Of a stretch of DNA of 64,000 bases, positions 47,038 to 58,631 are shown piece by piece. Under the pieces are notes generated by a model that saw nothing but the letters and a program-made list of their open reading frames with translations, did not search any database and was not told the origin of the DNA. Where the stretch lies: positions 23,296,778 through 23,360,777 of the forward strand of contig CM025853.1 of NCBI GenBank assembly GCA_003952965.2. Direction: 5' to 3'. The stretch is from Morella rubra (lineage: Eukaryota; Streptophyta; Magnoliopsida; Fagales; Myricaceae). How positions within the stretch are numbered: position 1 is the stretch's first letter; every line of letters begins with the position of its first letter. A program made the position numbers and the translations under genes.

Positions 47038-49717
47038 ATGGTGCATATATTTGTACACCACCGGGGATTGTTAAGCCAATCCCTAGATGTTTATGCTCGA
47101 GGAGAGGTTGATGACATAGGATGTTATGACCCAGACTACTTGTCAGTGGTGGTATTGAAGAAGTTTGTCACCAACAGCATGGGCTACATGAACGTTGAGA
47201 AATTTGCATACAAGTTACGTCACGATGAGGCAAGGTCGTTCACATACCTTACGAGCGAAGATGATGTTCGACAGTTGTTCAACATTCTTATGCAAAAAGT
47301 AGAACCGGAGTTGCACTTATATGTGGTGCATTCAATGGACATCCCAATATTTGCTGATGATGTGGAAGACAAGTTTGAGGATGTGTATGAAGGTGAATAG
47401 GAGTTTGAAGGAATGAGTACTGATGATGAGTTTGAAGGTGATGGAGGTGCTAATAGGGAAGAAGAGGAGGAGGCTGTGGCGATGGATGATACTGCTATCT
47501 TAAGTGATTTTGAAGGCAGTGTTAGAGAGGAACAACCAAAACTCTATCCCAATAATAATACGGATGCTGCGAGGAGGGATAGGGAAAATGTAATTTCATG
47601 GTTTGGAGCAGCCTCATCTGTTGCTAGAGACACCGAGGAGGCACCCCAACAGTCCAGTGACGACTTACATAGTTCTAGTGAGGGTGGCAGTGAAGATGAT
47701 GGAGGAGGTGCTTCTAAAATGAAGTATTCAAAGTTTCATGACACAGATATTTTATATGGAAGGAGGCTAAGATTATGTGAAGGGTTAAAGTTTAAGGATC
47801 TCAAACTATTCAATAAAACCCTTTAACAATTTTCCATTCATAATGGTTTTGCTTTCAATTACGTGAAGTGTGACAAGGTACGTGTGACGCCCAAGTGCGC
47901 GGCGCTGAATTGCAAGTGCAGGATCCATTGCTCCATTGAAAATGGAAAGGGTGGGTTTCAAATAAAAACGATGACGTCAAAACACGAGTATGGTACGCAC
48001 TACATCTAGGGTTGTGACTGCGAAATTGATAGCGATGCAGTATTTGGAGAAGATCAGAGACACTCCTCACTTGACCACCACTGCACTTATTAAGGAAATT
48101 CGTAGAGATTGGATGGTTGGTGTATCTAGGGTGCGTTTGAAGTGTAAAATTTTACACTTCCTAAAATTTTAACACAATAAAAAATTACAATATAATCTCT
48201 CTCTCCCTATCAATCATTACTTTTCACTATAATAAATATTAAAAATCATCTCTCTCTTCACTTTTTCACCAAATTCAATACCCTAAAATTTTAACCTTCC
48301 CAAAATTTTAACAATCAAACACACTCCTAAATTCAAGGCATATCGGGCACTAAAGTTGGCATTAAAGATTGTTAACGGGAGCCATACAGAGCAGTATAAG
48401 CAGTGCTATGATTATGTTACTGCGGTGTCAAGATTTAATCTTGGGAGCATCGCTATCATTCATAGAGAAGGTCCTTTCTTCAACAGAATGTACGTCTGTC
48501 TGGGTGCATGTAGAGCGGGATTTTTGGCGGGTTGTAAACCTGTCATATCAGTGGACGCATGCCATTTGAAGGGACCATATGGTGGTCAACTGTTTTGTGC
48601 GGTTGCTAAGGACGGGAACAATGATATGTTCCTTATCTCATACGCTTTATGTGAGAATGAGTGCAGGGCATCTTGGGTTTGGTTTCTGGAGTCATTATTG
48701 GACGATGTTGGTGTGTTTGATACTCGACAATGGGTATTCATATCTGACCGTCATAAGGTATATCTACTATTTTCAGTCATAGGATTACAATTTTTCCTAA
48801 GTCATTTTTGTAATATTCATATCTGTTGTGTTCCCTATCTAAACATAATGCATATTGTTTTTGTTTTCCAAGGTTTACTTGATGCCTTCGAGATATTGTT
48901 GCCAAATTCGGAACATAGATATTGCATTAAGCATGTGCACGCAAATATGAAGAAATATGGGTGGAAAGGGCAAGCATATAAGGATGTGCTATGGAAGTGT
49001 GCGAAGGCCTCAAATGTTGTCACATTTGAGAAACACATGAAGGAGATGGAGGCATTAAGCGGAGCTGCCCATCACTATTTATTCTTGATCCCTTCCAAGG
49101 CGTGGTCCTAACACGCCATCTCTACGCACTGTAAGAGTGACATTCTTCTTAACAATATTGCGGAGACCTTTAACGCATGAGTGCTTGAGGCAAGAGATAA
49201 ACCACTTCTAAGTATGATAGAGATCATCCGGTGGATGCTAATGAATCGTTTCTGTAGGAAACAAGTTGGGATTAAGGAGGTGGCCTTTGATATTTGTCTG
49301 CGGATCCAAGAAAAATTGGAGAAAAATAAGGAGTTCGGTAGCCACTTCATATGTAGATGGGGGAACGGGGTAGAATTTGAGGTTGATCACCATACTGAAG
49401 AAAGAAGGGTGGTGAACACTGTTGAAAGAACTTGCACATGTGGGAGATGGCAGCTGAATGGCATCCTATGTGCACATGCTATTTCTACCATTTATTTCTC
49501 CCATAGACAGCCTGAGGAGTTCGTGGACAACTACTACCGAATTGATGCCTATCGATGGGTATATGCATTGTCTATACAATGGATGCTGGGTCCGGAATTG
49601 TGGCCACGCGTAAATGAAGATCCCCCCACTCAGCCACCACTGATAAGGCTAAGGGCAAGACGTCCAAAGATGTCAAGGCGGAGAGCCGAGGATGAGCCTC
49701 CACCCCCCTTAGACTAG
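47038..49717 (+). pseudogene. MuDR-type transposase (MURA), degenerate
   Basis: The domains are in normal order. The N-terminal region (VHIFVHHRGLL to DVYEGE) ends in a TAG at 47398. An acidic linker follows, then a MuDR zinc-binding region (PKCAALNCKCRIHC near 47900) interrupted by stops at 47824 and 48007. A frameshift leads to KEIRRDWMVGV. After the MITE comes the DDE core with SVDACHLKGPYGG and VFISDRHK, then an intron of about 115 bp from 48758 whose join is off by one base, and HRYCIKHVHANMKKYGW. The SWIM zinc finger CTCGRWQLNGILCAHA is near 49430-49480. At least two stops, two shifts and the insertion make it non-functional. Its frame suggests a start at 47038, perhaps after an upstream intron. 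Confidence 0.88.
48129..48326. mobile_element. 198-bp Tourist-like MITE inside the MULE transposase
   Basis: The element is flanked by CTA at 48126-48128 and 48327-48329. The ends are GGGTGCGTTTGAAG and, inverted, GAGTGTGTTTGATTG. If one copy of CTA and the element are set aside, the coding frame on both sides is continuous (GVS on the left, KFKAYRALK on the right), so this is a clean insertion into an open frame. It shares interior text with the MITE at 43889. Confidence 0.87.
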
Positions 49718-50966
49718 TGTCAAGGCGTGGATATATAACAAAGTGTGGGAGGTATTGAGCAATTGGACATAATGCAAGGAGGTGTAAGTTGCCCCCAAAG
49801 CTTGGGGAACGAAAATATCCCCCAAAACCATACACAAGGAAAACGAAGCGGAAAAATGTAAGGAGCTTCATATATTGACAATTTGTTGTGTTCTTCATAC
49901 TTTATGCTTCTATAGTTAATTGAACAAATTCATCAGTTCTTCACTAACGCACGTCATTGTAGCGTGCTGATGGAGAGGGCACATCCGGAGCCAATGAATG
50001 TCCCCAAGTCAAAACTAGAGGAATGACCCAACCTGCTGCTAATGAGCAAGTCGGTAATGTCTTGAGGAGTTGTGGGAGCCAGGTGAGAATATTAATCCTA
50101 CCTTAATCTTAAGTCTGAAACATCATCTGATTAGAAAAAAATTGCTATACATGTAGGAAACACAACCAGAACATATTTTTGCAAGGCATGCTAAAGGTGT
50201 CGAGAGAGCATGGGCCATTCAATGAACGAGCTGGACAGTTTTTTGAGTTTGTGGTTAGGTTTGAACGAGCTGGACAGTTTTTTGGTTTTTTGGTTGGGTT
50301 TGTGGTGGCAGGACAGTTTTTGGTCTTTAGTTGTGGTAGTTACATATGTTGGCTGGACAATTTTTTGTATCGAGTGGCAATGTGGCAATTTTTTATATCG
50401 AGTGGCAATGTAACAAATTGAAGCATCTGTTTTGATTATGTAACATATATTATTATGTTGTCTCAATTAATGCCAAATGGATTTGGTGAATGTATGCTTG
50501 CACCCTATTAAAGATTTGCAATTTACATTTTTGCACTTTAAAGAGATTTGCACTTTACAGAATTTTCATGTTTTGCACTTTACATGAATTTGCATATTTT
50601 GTACTATACATGAATTTGCATATCTGAATTTTCCCATCTGTTATATAAATTGCAAATCCAAAGAAAATTAAATTAGTTTGCACTTTACAAAGACCAACTG
50701 TGTAATAGAAAAGAGCAGCATAATTGCATTGCATATAAGCGGTTCACATTGTCTACAAGTCTTGTTGCATATATTGCAACCCAAAACTCACACAAACTCA
50801 TTCCAAAATAGATAATACAATCTGTTACATTGCATTTCTACTACAAAGTTCCAACATTTGTCCTGAATTCTACAAACACAATAGACATCAATAAAACTGC
50901 TTATAATCGCCCATAGATACACAAGGCTTACACATATACAAACCCATTCCAAAAAAGAAAAAAAAC
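49718..50966. other. MULE internal region without recognised gene
   Basis: This follows the transposase stop. A repeated phrase GAACGAGCTGGACAGTTTTTTG (50223, 50262) and GTGGCAATGT-type text form low-complexity stretches. Further right the words TTTGCACTTTACA and ATGAATTTGCATAT repeat several times (50510-50690). I see no conserved protein. Confidence 0.5.
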
Positions 50967-51132
50967 TCACGACCCAACCAACAAATATTTGAGCTTCTCT
51001 TTCTGCTTATGATTGCGGGCTTCATCTTTCAACAGAGGGAGCAATCGTACCTCCTCCTAATTGTAACTCCTCTCCTTGGCTAGTTGGCCCTTGACTACCT
51101 TTGCTGACATAATTTAACTTTCCAACAGGAAC
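50967..51132 (-). pseudogene. Possible terminal exon(s) of a second, convergent MULE gene
   Basis: On the minus strand, after TTTAG at about 51133, an open stretch reads VPVGKLNYVSKGSQGPTSQG. After another TTAG at 51057 a different frame reads LLKDEARNHKQKEKLKYLL to a TGA at 50967-50969. Both look coding and both follow acceptor-like sites, but which one is used is unclear. MuDR elements of maize carry a convergent second gene in this position. I do not recognise the protein. Confidence 0.3.
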
Positions 51133-51879
51133 CTAAACAGAACAAAAAATATGGTTATTAAGATAGAGGTTGTGTAATATGTTTTGAAACTGGGAAAAAA
51201 ATTGTTGCCCTCAATCCATCACATCTACAACATCAGAAGAGGGTAAAGGTCTAAGGTGCAGTCATTTGTTCTCGTAATCTCTCAGCAAGCATAGTATATT
51301 AACTTCTACATGATACAAGTCCATCCCAATCTTTAATACCCCTCTCTCGTTTGATCTACTGTTTACTAAGTTTGTACACTCTATATATATATCAGTTTTT
51401 GACTCACTTATAGTATTTATGTATAAGTTATAATAGTTATCGTTGTGCCCATGTGATATTTTTCTTGTGTTTGTTTTTACTAAGGACTGCCAGAGCAAGC
51501 GTTGGAGTGAGCCCGGGGTAATTAGTACAGGCCCGGGAAGGGGGGGACTTTCCCGGAGCCAGTAGGTTAAATGCCCGGGGGAAAGACATTCCCAGGGTAC
51601 ATTTGTTGAGAGGTCGGGGTCACCGAGTAGGAAACACCCGGGGTCACCGAGTAGGAAGCACCCGAGGGGACAAGTCCCGGGCTTGCCGAGAGCAGCGTGC
51701 CTGGGAGCTGTGACACCCGAGCACTATGCAGGAGACTTGGACCCGGGATTTTTTTTAGCATACGTCTGGGGCTTGTTGTCATGCGGGTTGACTAAGCCCT
51801 TTATACCCGAGTTCCCTTTTTAAGTTTACTTTTTCTACGTGTCTTAACCATGTGGTGAACATTAAATGTGAAAGTCTAA

Positions 51880-53164
51880 GAGCAACCCAAGAGGGGGGTG
51901 AATTGGGTTTAATTAAAAGTTAAAACTTTTTCAAGAAGATTGATTAATCAAAACAGTAAGGCAAAAGAACAATAATCAACAATATAAGAAGAATAAAGGA
52001 GATGTAGAGTTAGAGAGATGACACCGTATTTTAGGTGGTTCAGCCAATACTTGCCTACATCCACCCCCAAGGCTATTGACTTCCTTGGGCTTCCTCCATT
52101 ATTTATCAAATAGCAAGTACACCTTAGCTTCAGGGGTGCTAAGGAACCTTTACAAAGCGTTTTTAGAGCTCACGCTTTAACTCTTCTTCACAAATCCTTA
52201 AACCAAAGGATTTCTTCTACTTACACGAGTAGGACCCAGTGTTTACCCAACACTCACGAGGTTTAAAAATGAATGGGTACAACGAAAAAGTCACGGAATA
52301 GCTCTTAAACCCGAGTATACAAGTGTGAAGCACAAGGGAGAGCAAGAAGACAAAAATCACAAAAGAAAGCTAAAGTATTTTAGGGAAAAAGCAAGCTTTC
52401 TTGGTTGGTACGAGCTTCTCTCTTCTTCAAGGCTCTTTCTCTCTCAAGAAGTTAGGTCAAGAAGTAATTGCAAATGTGCGTGCGTTCGAGAGCTATCGTC
52501 TTCTTCTTGAATCTTGTATTTAAGGCGTTTTGACTTCAACGGTCATCGTGGTAGGTAAGAATGGCCGTTGGAAAGGTGCCAGTGATTTAAGGAGCCAATT
52601 TGAAAGTTCTAACACTTTCCGGAAAATCTTCAACCAAGTGGCATGTGTTGACACATGAATGGTATGTGTTAGCACATCAAAATTTGAACAAAAAAAGGGG
52701 CGCTCGGGAGTCAGTGCAATGTGTCGGCACCATGTCTTCAATGTGTTGACACTTCTTTTTGTCTGAAAAATAGGTCTCGGGTGTAAGTGCAATGTGTCGG
52801 CACTATGTCATCTATCTGTCGACACCATGTTTTCATCTCTCTGGAGTAAGTGCAATGTGTCGATACTTGTTCTGTATATGTTGACACCAAAGAGTGCTGG
52901 AGAGAGTTTTTGCAATTATAAAGCTTCCAAACCGTTCCAACACATATTTAAACACCTACAAAGAAGAAATTGATCGTATTAACTTGTGTAGTGATGTTTC
53001 AAAACAACTTATACACATATAGAGAGAGAAAACTTCAATCCCTTGAAATATAACTTTGGAAATAGTGATTGACAAAATAAAATCTAAAGTCTTCAAAACT
53101 TAGAAACTTTTGTTATCATCAAAATAAAATATGGTTTGTTTTACAAAAACAACCTTGGGCTAAC
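51880..53164. mobile_element. Non-autonomous repeat nested in the CCCGGG block
   Basis: Starts near GAGCAACCCAAGAGG and ends near CCTTGGGCTAAC, which are weak inverted relatives. The text is free of the CCCGGG words seen on both sides, which suggests it interrupts them. The stretch GGTGGTTCAGCC to CTACATCCACCCCCAAGG is of a kind I associate with dispersed non-coding plant repeats. Inside, at 52700-52890, a unit containing GTGCAATGTGTCGGCAC and a TGTTGACACC-like phrase is repeated three times. It has no coding potential. Confidence 0.38.
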
Positions 53165-53919
53165 AAAATGCATCCTTACCATATTCTACCTAACCTCTTA
53201 GGTGGGACTTTCTCATTGGCGCATAAGTGAATGTGGTTAATGTGCTGATTATGAATAGATACGTGATCTGTGAGTCGGGTAGGTGGCTGCTTGTGATTGG
53301 TCATGCCTTAATCTTCTGCTGATTTTCTCTACGACCTAGCCTAGAGTGTGTAGACTGGCCAGGGGGTAAGAACTGTAAGAAAGGTAAGTTTATTTACGTG
53401 TTTTGCTTCGTCAGAGAGTGAGAGAAAAGGAGAGTGAACTGTACGGCATTAGGAGAAACTGCCTTTGACTTAGAAAGAGAGGGAAAGCGACGTGAACCAA
53501 CTGGTGAACAAAGAGATTGACTGAAGGATAAGAGGAGGAAAAGACAAAGAAAAAGGGAGGAGAGTAGAGAAGTTGGGAAACGTGAGGTATTTCGGCCTGT
53601 ACTTTTCTTTCCCTCAGTTTTGTCTTTTCCTTTCCTAACATGGTGTCTTGCTATTTTTAGGTGTCTTAGAACGCAGTACATCAACGAGCTGAGGTAAGGG
53701 TGTAGAGTTTGTCTTAAATAGGGGTATTGGGAATGTTCGGATTGTGCCTAAAACATGTGACTTTTGTCTTGTCATGAGATGAGAAAAGATAAGTAACCCA
53801 ATCTTATCACTGTGTTGGATCTAAACCAAAGAAAAATATGCGAAGGGCTTATAAGAGAAAGGGCTAAAAGATGTTGGGGGACTACCTGGGGCCAGACTTG
53901 ACTTTTGAACACAAGGTTT

Positions 53920-54365
53920 TATTTTATATGGGCAAGCTTTGTTTCTACATGTCCAGGCTCTTTATGTACATGCCCGGGAAGGACTTGTTTTTTTCAAAAA
54001 AATATTTTTCATGCTCGGAAAAGACTTTTGTTTTAATACCGAGAAGAGTTTAAGAAAAATGCCCGGGGAACTGTTTTGTTTTCCTTCTAAGTTTTCAAGA
54101 AACACAATGTTATATGACCGGAAATCTACAATCATGCACGGGGAGCTTTGTTTAAATGATATGCCCGGGAAGCCTTTTATAAACATGCCCGGGGACCTCT
54201 TTTTACAAACATGCCTGGGAAAAACTTTTTATAGACATACGCCCGGGAAAGTCCTTATTTTTACATGCCGGGGAAAAACTCTTTATAGACATATGCCCGG
54301 GAAGCCTTGTTTTTTTTAATGCCCGGGGAGTTTTTTAAATGATATGCCCGGGAAGATTTTGAAAA
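53920..54365. repeat. Degenerate minisatellite with ATGCCCGGGAAG units
   Basis: About 13 units of 22-30 bp follow each other, each with a core near ATGCCCGGGAAG followed by a T-rich half such as CTTTTTATAAAC. The CCCGGG palindrome stands out against the T-rich spacers. The repetition creates an open frame (53939-54319) that I do not regard as a gene. Confidence 0.82.
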
Positions 54366-56290
54366 AGTCCAGAGCCCTAATAGCCTTGAATAGTGACATT
54401 AGTGGGGTTAGAAATAAAAATAACTTAATTGTATAAGTTGTTGGACTTGCCTATTAACAGCCTGTGGTACATGTTAGGTTGAATAGCATGAAATGAAAAG
54501 TTACTGTGCTGTGCATTTGTTTTATTTTATATGAATGTTATATGACACTTGGTCCATGAAATCCATTGCTCATTTGAGTTGATTATTGATAAAGCATATG
54601 ATACATGTTGCATCATCCTGTCATGAGTCATGTCATGGGTGTGGGAATATAATAACGAAATGACATAAATGGAAATGAAACTCATACCAGAGGTGGTCCG
54701 ATGACAGGGTGACGGTACCGATCACAACAGTGGGATAGTGCAAGCCATCACTGAAAGGAAGTGGTTGGTATCCCTGGCGTGAAACAATATACGCTTGACA
54801 GGGTCCTGGTGCGGGGCACGGGACAGTCCAGAGGAGAGGAGGGACGCACAACCCAGACTCTGGGGGTTAAACAGAGAGACTAAAAGGCACTCTGATGACC
54901 GAAAAGAAAAGAAAGGAAAGAAGAAAATGAAAGAAAAGAAAGGGAAAGGACAGGGAAACAGATGCATCATCCATGCATTGCATCGAGCATACACTGTTAT
55001 CTTGTTATGGTTATCAATGCTTAGCTTTATTATGCTGCTGCTCATAACATGTTCCCTTTTTCCCCCTTACTGAGTCAGTAGGACTCACCCTTTATATGTG
55101 TAATTTTCTTGTATGTACCGCTCTGGTTGTGGACCCTGGACGCAACAGATGTTGACCTTTATGAGTGAGGAGTTTTTGGATGTCGACCCATATATTCTAG
55201 TGATGACGATTTGGACATTTGTTACTGACGCGTTTGAAGTTTATGTGGAGTACGAGCCCCAATGGTACCTTAAGGAGCCTCCGATAGTCCCAGTTTCCGT
55301 AGTTGAGTTGGACCCGACGTTTTGTTTGACATCCCTCCTCCACTGGCGCCGCCGGTAGAGGATATCGGGGAAAATGAAATTATAGACCTAACCTCCGACA
55401 CGGAGTCGAGGGTTAAGTAGATTAGCAGTCGTTTTGTTTTTAAGGTAGTTTTTGTACATTCGGTTGTTGTCTGTTGTTGTAGGATGGAAAGCTGTAGACA
55501 GCTTCCACTTTTGTACCTACTTTGTCTTACTGTTGTATCCTCGCGAAGGATTTTGTTCTTTGTACATAGTGGAAAATTTTGTATCGCTATTTTTGAGATT
55601 TCCTGATTATCCTGTTTCGTCCACAAGCTACCAGATTGGTTTTTAAAATATTTTTCTAAGACCACCTATTTAATAGAGTAAGTTATTTTATTTTCGTTAT
55701 TCTCTTCCTTCATATACTTATCTCCTTTCACTAAAACGTTTCCGCTAAGCTTTTTCAAAGCCATTATCAGGCCTTTATAGGATAATTCGTGCAGTAATCC
55801 CCGCTTGTGTGTATTCTATTACTATAGGAGAGCCTAGGGGGTAAGTACTAGCACGGGGCGTGACACAATCAAATAGCCAATAAATAATTAAAAATAACAC
55901 CAGACATGATCAGCAAATGATAAAAATGCAACAAAAAATCAGAAGGTGAGAGCTTAAGTTGCTATTAGACTAAGATGAAATGGGATCCAAAAAGAAAATT
56001 AATTCCCTACTAGACACCGATCACCACGAAACACAAGGTTAAACATGCGGAAGGCACTTCCTAAATGAGCAGTCAAATGAAGAGATAAACAATGGGAATC
56101 ACCCTAATGCCACCAAAACATCATTTACTTAGTGATGTTAAAAAGAATCTCTTTCTTGTAATTTTGTCGTGTAGTGGGGAATCGTATTTGATGCGAAACA
56201 GTACCAACTATTTGATCTGCATAATTGCTTTAATTTCCATCTGAACCCCCATAAAAAAAAAAAACAATAAAAGAATCGTAATTCACTTAC

Positions 56291-56498
56291 GAATCTTGCA
56301 ATATGCTCTGAGCTTCTCATCCTCCTGAAGCTTCGTAAAAGACCCCAAACGACCTAATGCATACACAAAATCATCACTCTTCAAATGTTCTAACGACATT
56401 TCTGTCATGTCGTCCCACATATACATGCATTGAAGTGATTTGGGAGGAAAAAAGCACTTAGTTTCTTTGCGTTGAATCACGAAGAGTGCTTCATGGCT
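56291..56498 (-). pseudogene. Possible first exon of the convergent MULE gene or a captured host fragment
   Basis: The minus strand is open from about 56480 and reads MYMWDDMTEMSLEHL and then SFTKLQEDEKLRAYCKIR, ending at a donor-like GTAAGTG. The text looks like genuine coding sequence with charged and hydrophobic alternation, but I cannot assign a family. It lies just inside the right TIR, where the second gene of a MuDR element, or a host fragment picked up by a Pack-MULE, would sit. Confidence 0.35.
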
Positions 56499-56742
56499 TT
56501 AGCTTTAGAACTAGGGACCTTGATTGAACTAATCAGTTGCAAGGGAGGAAATGAGAGTAGGGGACGGGCTAGGGTTTGCAAGGGGGAGATTTGGGAGTTG
56601 GGGTGGTGGGGGATTACTTACGGGAGGATGGGTATACGGTACCATTTACTTTTGAATAGCGGGAAGAAAATTTTTCATAATGCCACATGGCTTTTTTCCA
56701 CTAATTGTGTGTTGATTGGGCTTTTTTAAAATATCTGTGCAT

Positions 56743-56920
56743 TGCTGACCTGGCTTAAACTTGCCACATCATCAAGTCCAGTTAGTGTTTTTAACGGGGA
56801 CTGACGGAAGGACATAGATTTAACGGAAAATATACCACAGGGACATATTTGTAACTTTTCTTACCTTAGGGACATATTTGCAACATTGTCATACCACAGG
56901 GACTGTGGGTGCATTTAAGC
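56743..56920 (-). repeat. Right terminal inverted repeat of the MULE
   Basis: Complement of the left TIR. It ends GTGGGTGCATTTAAGC at 56920 and is followed by T-rich DNA. Confidence 0.9.
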
Positions 56921-56929
56921 CTTTTTTTT

Positions 56930-57265
56930 TATTTTGATATTTTCTAAATATTTTTATAATTTTTATATTTGTGTAATTTGTAATAATTTTGATAATGAAT
57001 ATATTTTCTAATTATTGTTAAGTTTGAATTTTTTAAAATTTTAGTCAATTTTTTTTATATATATATATATATTTTTTTTGCAAAATTTTATTTGTTTGCA
57101 CAATTTTTATCTTGGTCTTTTTATTTTTATGAATATTTTTTATTACTTCGATATTTTATTTATTTTTATAATGTTTATATTTATGAATATATTCTCTACT
57201 TATTTTTTGAATTATATATATTTTTTAAATTATTTTTTTGAAATTTAAACCAAAAACCGAAATCA
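56930..57265. repeat. AT-rich right arm, inverted match to 44330-44840
   Basis: Its reverse complement aligns with the tract left of the MULE through GAAATTTAAA-type, ATAATTCAAAAAATAAGTAG, AATATTCATAAA and ATCAAAATTATTACAAA words. It abuts the MULE directly, whereas the left arm is separated from the MULE by about 930 bp. Confidence 0.7.
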
Positions 57266-58631
57266 AACTCCCTCCCCAAACAAACCCTAAAATGCGACAA
57301 AGCGCACATAATATGTCTCACTCTAGTTAAATCATCTAACTCGATCATCTTATTTTATTTCTTGCCCAAATTGCACAATTCAATGATAAAGATATACATA
57401 ACAGGTGGACTACATACCATTTAATGTTATCAATGTAAAGTTTCAGACAACATGAACCCGACAACAAATCAATCTCTCTCTTTGAATTTGGGTAGAAAAT
57501 TGTAAAAGATTAAGAATGTTCACAAAGTTTCGTATTCGTTGAGATTGCATTCCATATTTGGATATCAACTATTTTAGGCTTTTCATTGTTTAGGTGTAAC
57601 TCCATGAAAAGGCTTCATTTGCATACAAAAAAATTCAGAAGTAAACATTTAAAATCTCAAAAATTCAACACAAACTCTAACATTTTTTCACACAAACTCA
57701 AATATATATATATATATATATTTTAAAAAAAAATCTATTAGATATTCTCTTTCTATACTTTTTCATCAAATCATCTCTCTCTACACTTCTTTACAAACTC
57801 TAATAAAAATCAATGTTTAATCAAATATCTTTAAAAAAAATTCACCAACTTTTTTACAAACCCTAACGAAACTTCAATCAACCTAAATATTCATACCACT
57901 ATTTGTGTTTGCATACCTGTAAAATAACTACAAAAATAATCTATCTCCCTATAAAATCATATCTTTACACTATAATAAACATAAAAAATTCATTTAAATC
58001 ATATTTTTTCTCACTTTTTTACTAACTCCCATAAACTAAAATTTTTATTTCGCAAATTATCACCGTTAGTCTGTTTATTTTCTACAAATTTGCAAGATTT
58101 TTTTTTTTCAATCCAACATCACAGACTTGCTTAAAACCATGTCTCAACAAATGTCTTAGAATCATTATATAAGGTGTAAAAACTACGGTAATTATTCACT
58201 AATAATGTTTGAGACATACGTTAATCTATTTTATGTTTGAAGTAATAACCTTTGACAGATATGATGAGCGAGGAATTAATCGACTCAATTGGTTCCCACC
58301 CAATTCGAGAATCAAAAGAAACCCAATAAAAAAAGAGACAAGATAAAAAGCCACGAGAGGGTAGAGATCGACAGGCTCATGGGAAGTGGCCCATTCAGGT
58401 AAAGCAAACCCTGAGGGATTCCTTGGCCACAAAAATATAGCCCATAAAATTAGACGGCAATGTCAGGGCAGTGTCGGCCGTAAAGCTTGTCTCCCCTTAG
58501 ATTAGACCAGTGAAAGAAAGTGGACATCTGTCACATACAAGACTCAGCTAAAAAAAGCAGCGGGACAACGAGCAAAAGAGAGACGAGAAAGGCAATAAGA
58601 TCATTTTTTTTTTTTTTAAATATTTCTAGCA

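Larger units (their letters stand above)
51488..55863. mobile_element. Nested retroelement-like block with CCCGGG-rich text inside the MULE
   Basis: This block separates the two candidate parts of the convergent MULE gene and differs in composition from its surroundings. Its left part (51500-51790) is rich in CCCGGG and has two tandem copies of GGGGTCACCGAGTAGGAA. A minisatellite occupies 53920-54365. Its right end, CTAGCACGGGGCGTGACA, resembles the end of a gypsy-type LTR. No gag or polymerase domain is visible, so this could be a large LTR fragment or a non-autonomous element. Boundaries are approximate and no target duplication was found. Confidence 0.42.
45772..56920. mobile_element. Mutator-like element (MULE), 11.1 kb, with 178-bp TIRs and nested insertions
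   Basis: The ends 45772-45949 and 56743-56920 are inverted repeats of about 178 bp starting GCTTAAATGCACCCACAG. The outer 41 bases match exactly, and the match fades after TTTAAGCCA. Inside lies a broken MuDR-type transposase on the plus strand (47038-49717), possible exons of a convergent second gene, a 198-bp MITE (48129-48326) and a retroelement-like block (about 51490-55863). Without the nested pieces the element would be about 6.5 kb, usual for an autonomous MULE. The T-rich flanks share TTTTTTATT, but offset by four bases, so the 9-bp target duplication cannot be confirmed. Confidence 0.88.

Noticed and set aside
53939-54319. Open frame of 126 codons in the CCCGGG array
   Set aside because: It is produced by the minisatellite units, and the protein is a low-complexity repeat without a family.
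45763-56933. 9-bp target duplication of the MULE
   Set aside because: TTTTTTATT occurs on both sides but is displaced by four bases on the right, and both flanks are T-rich, so the match may be chance.
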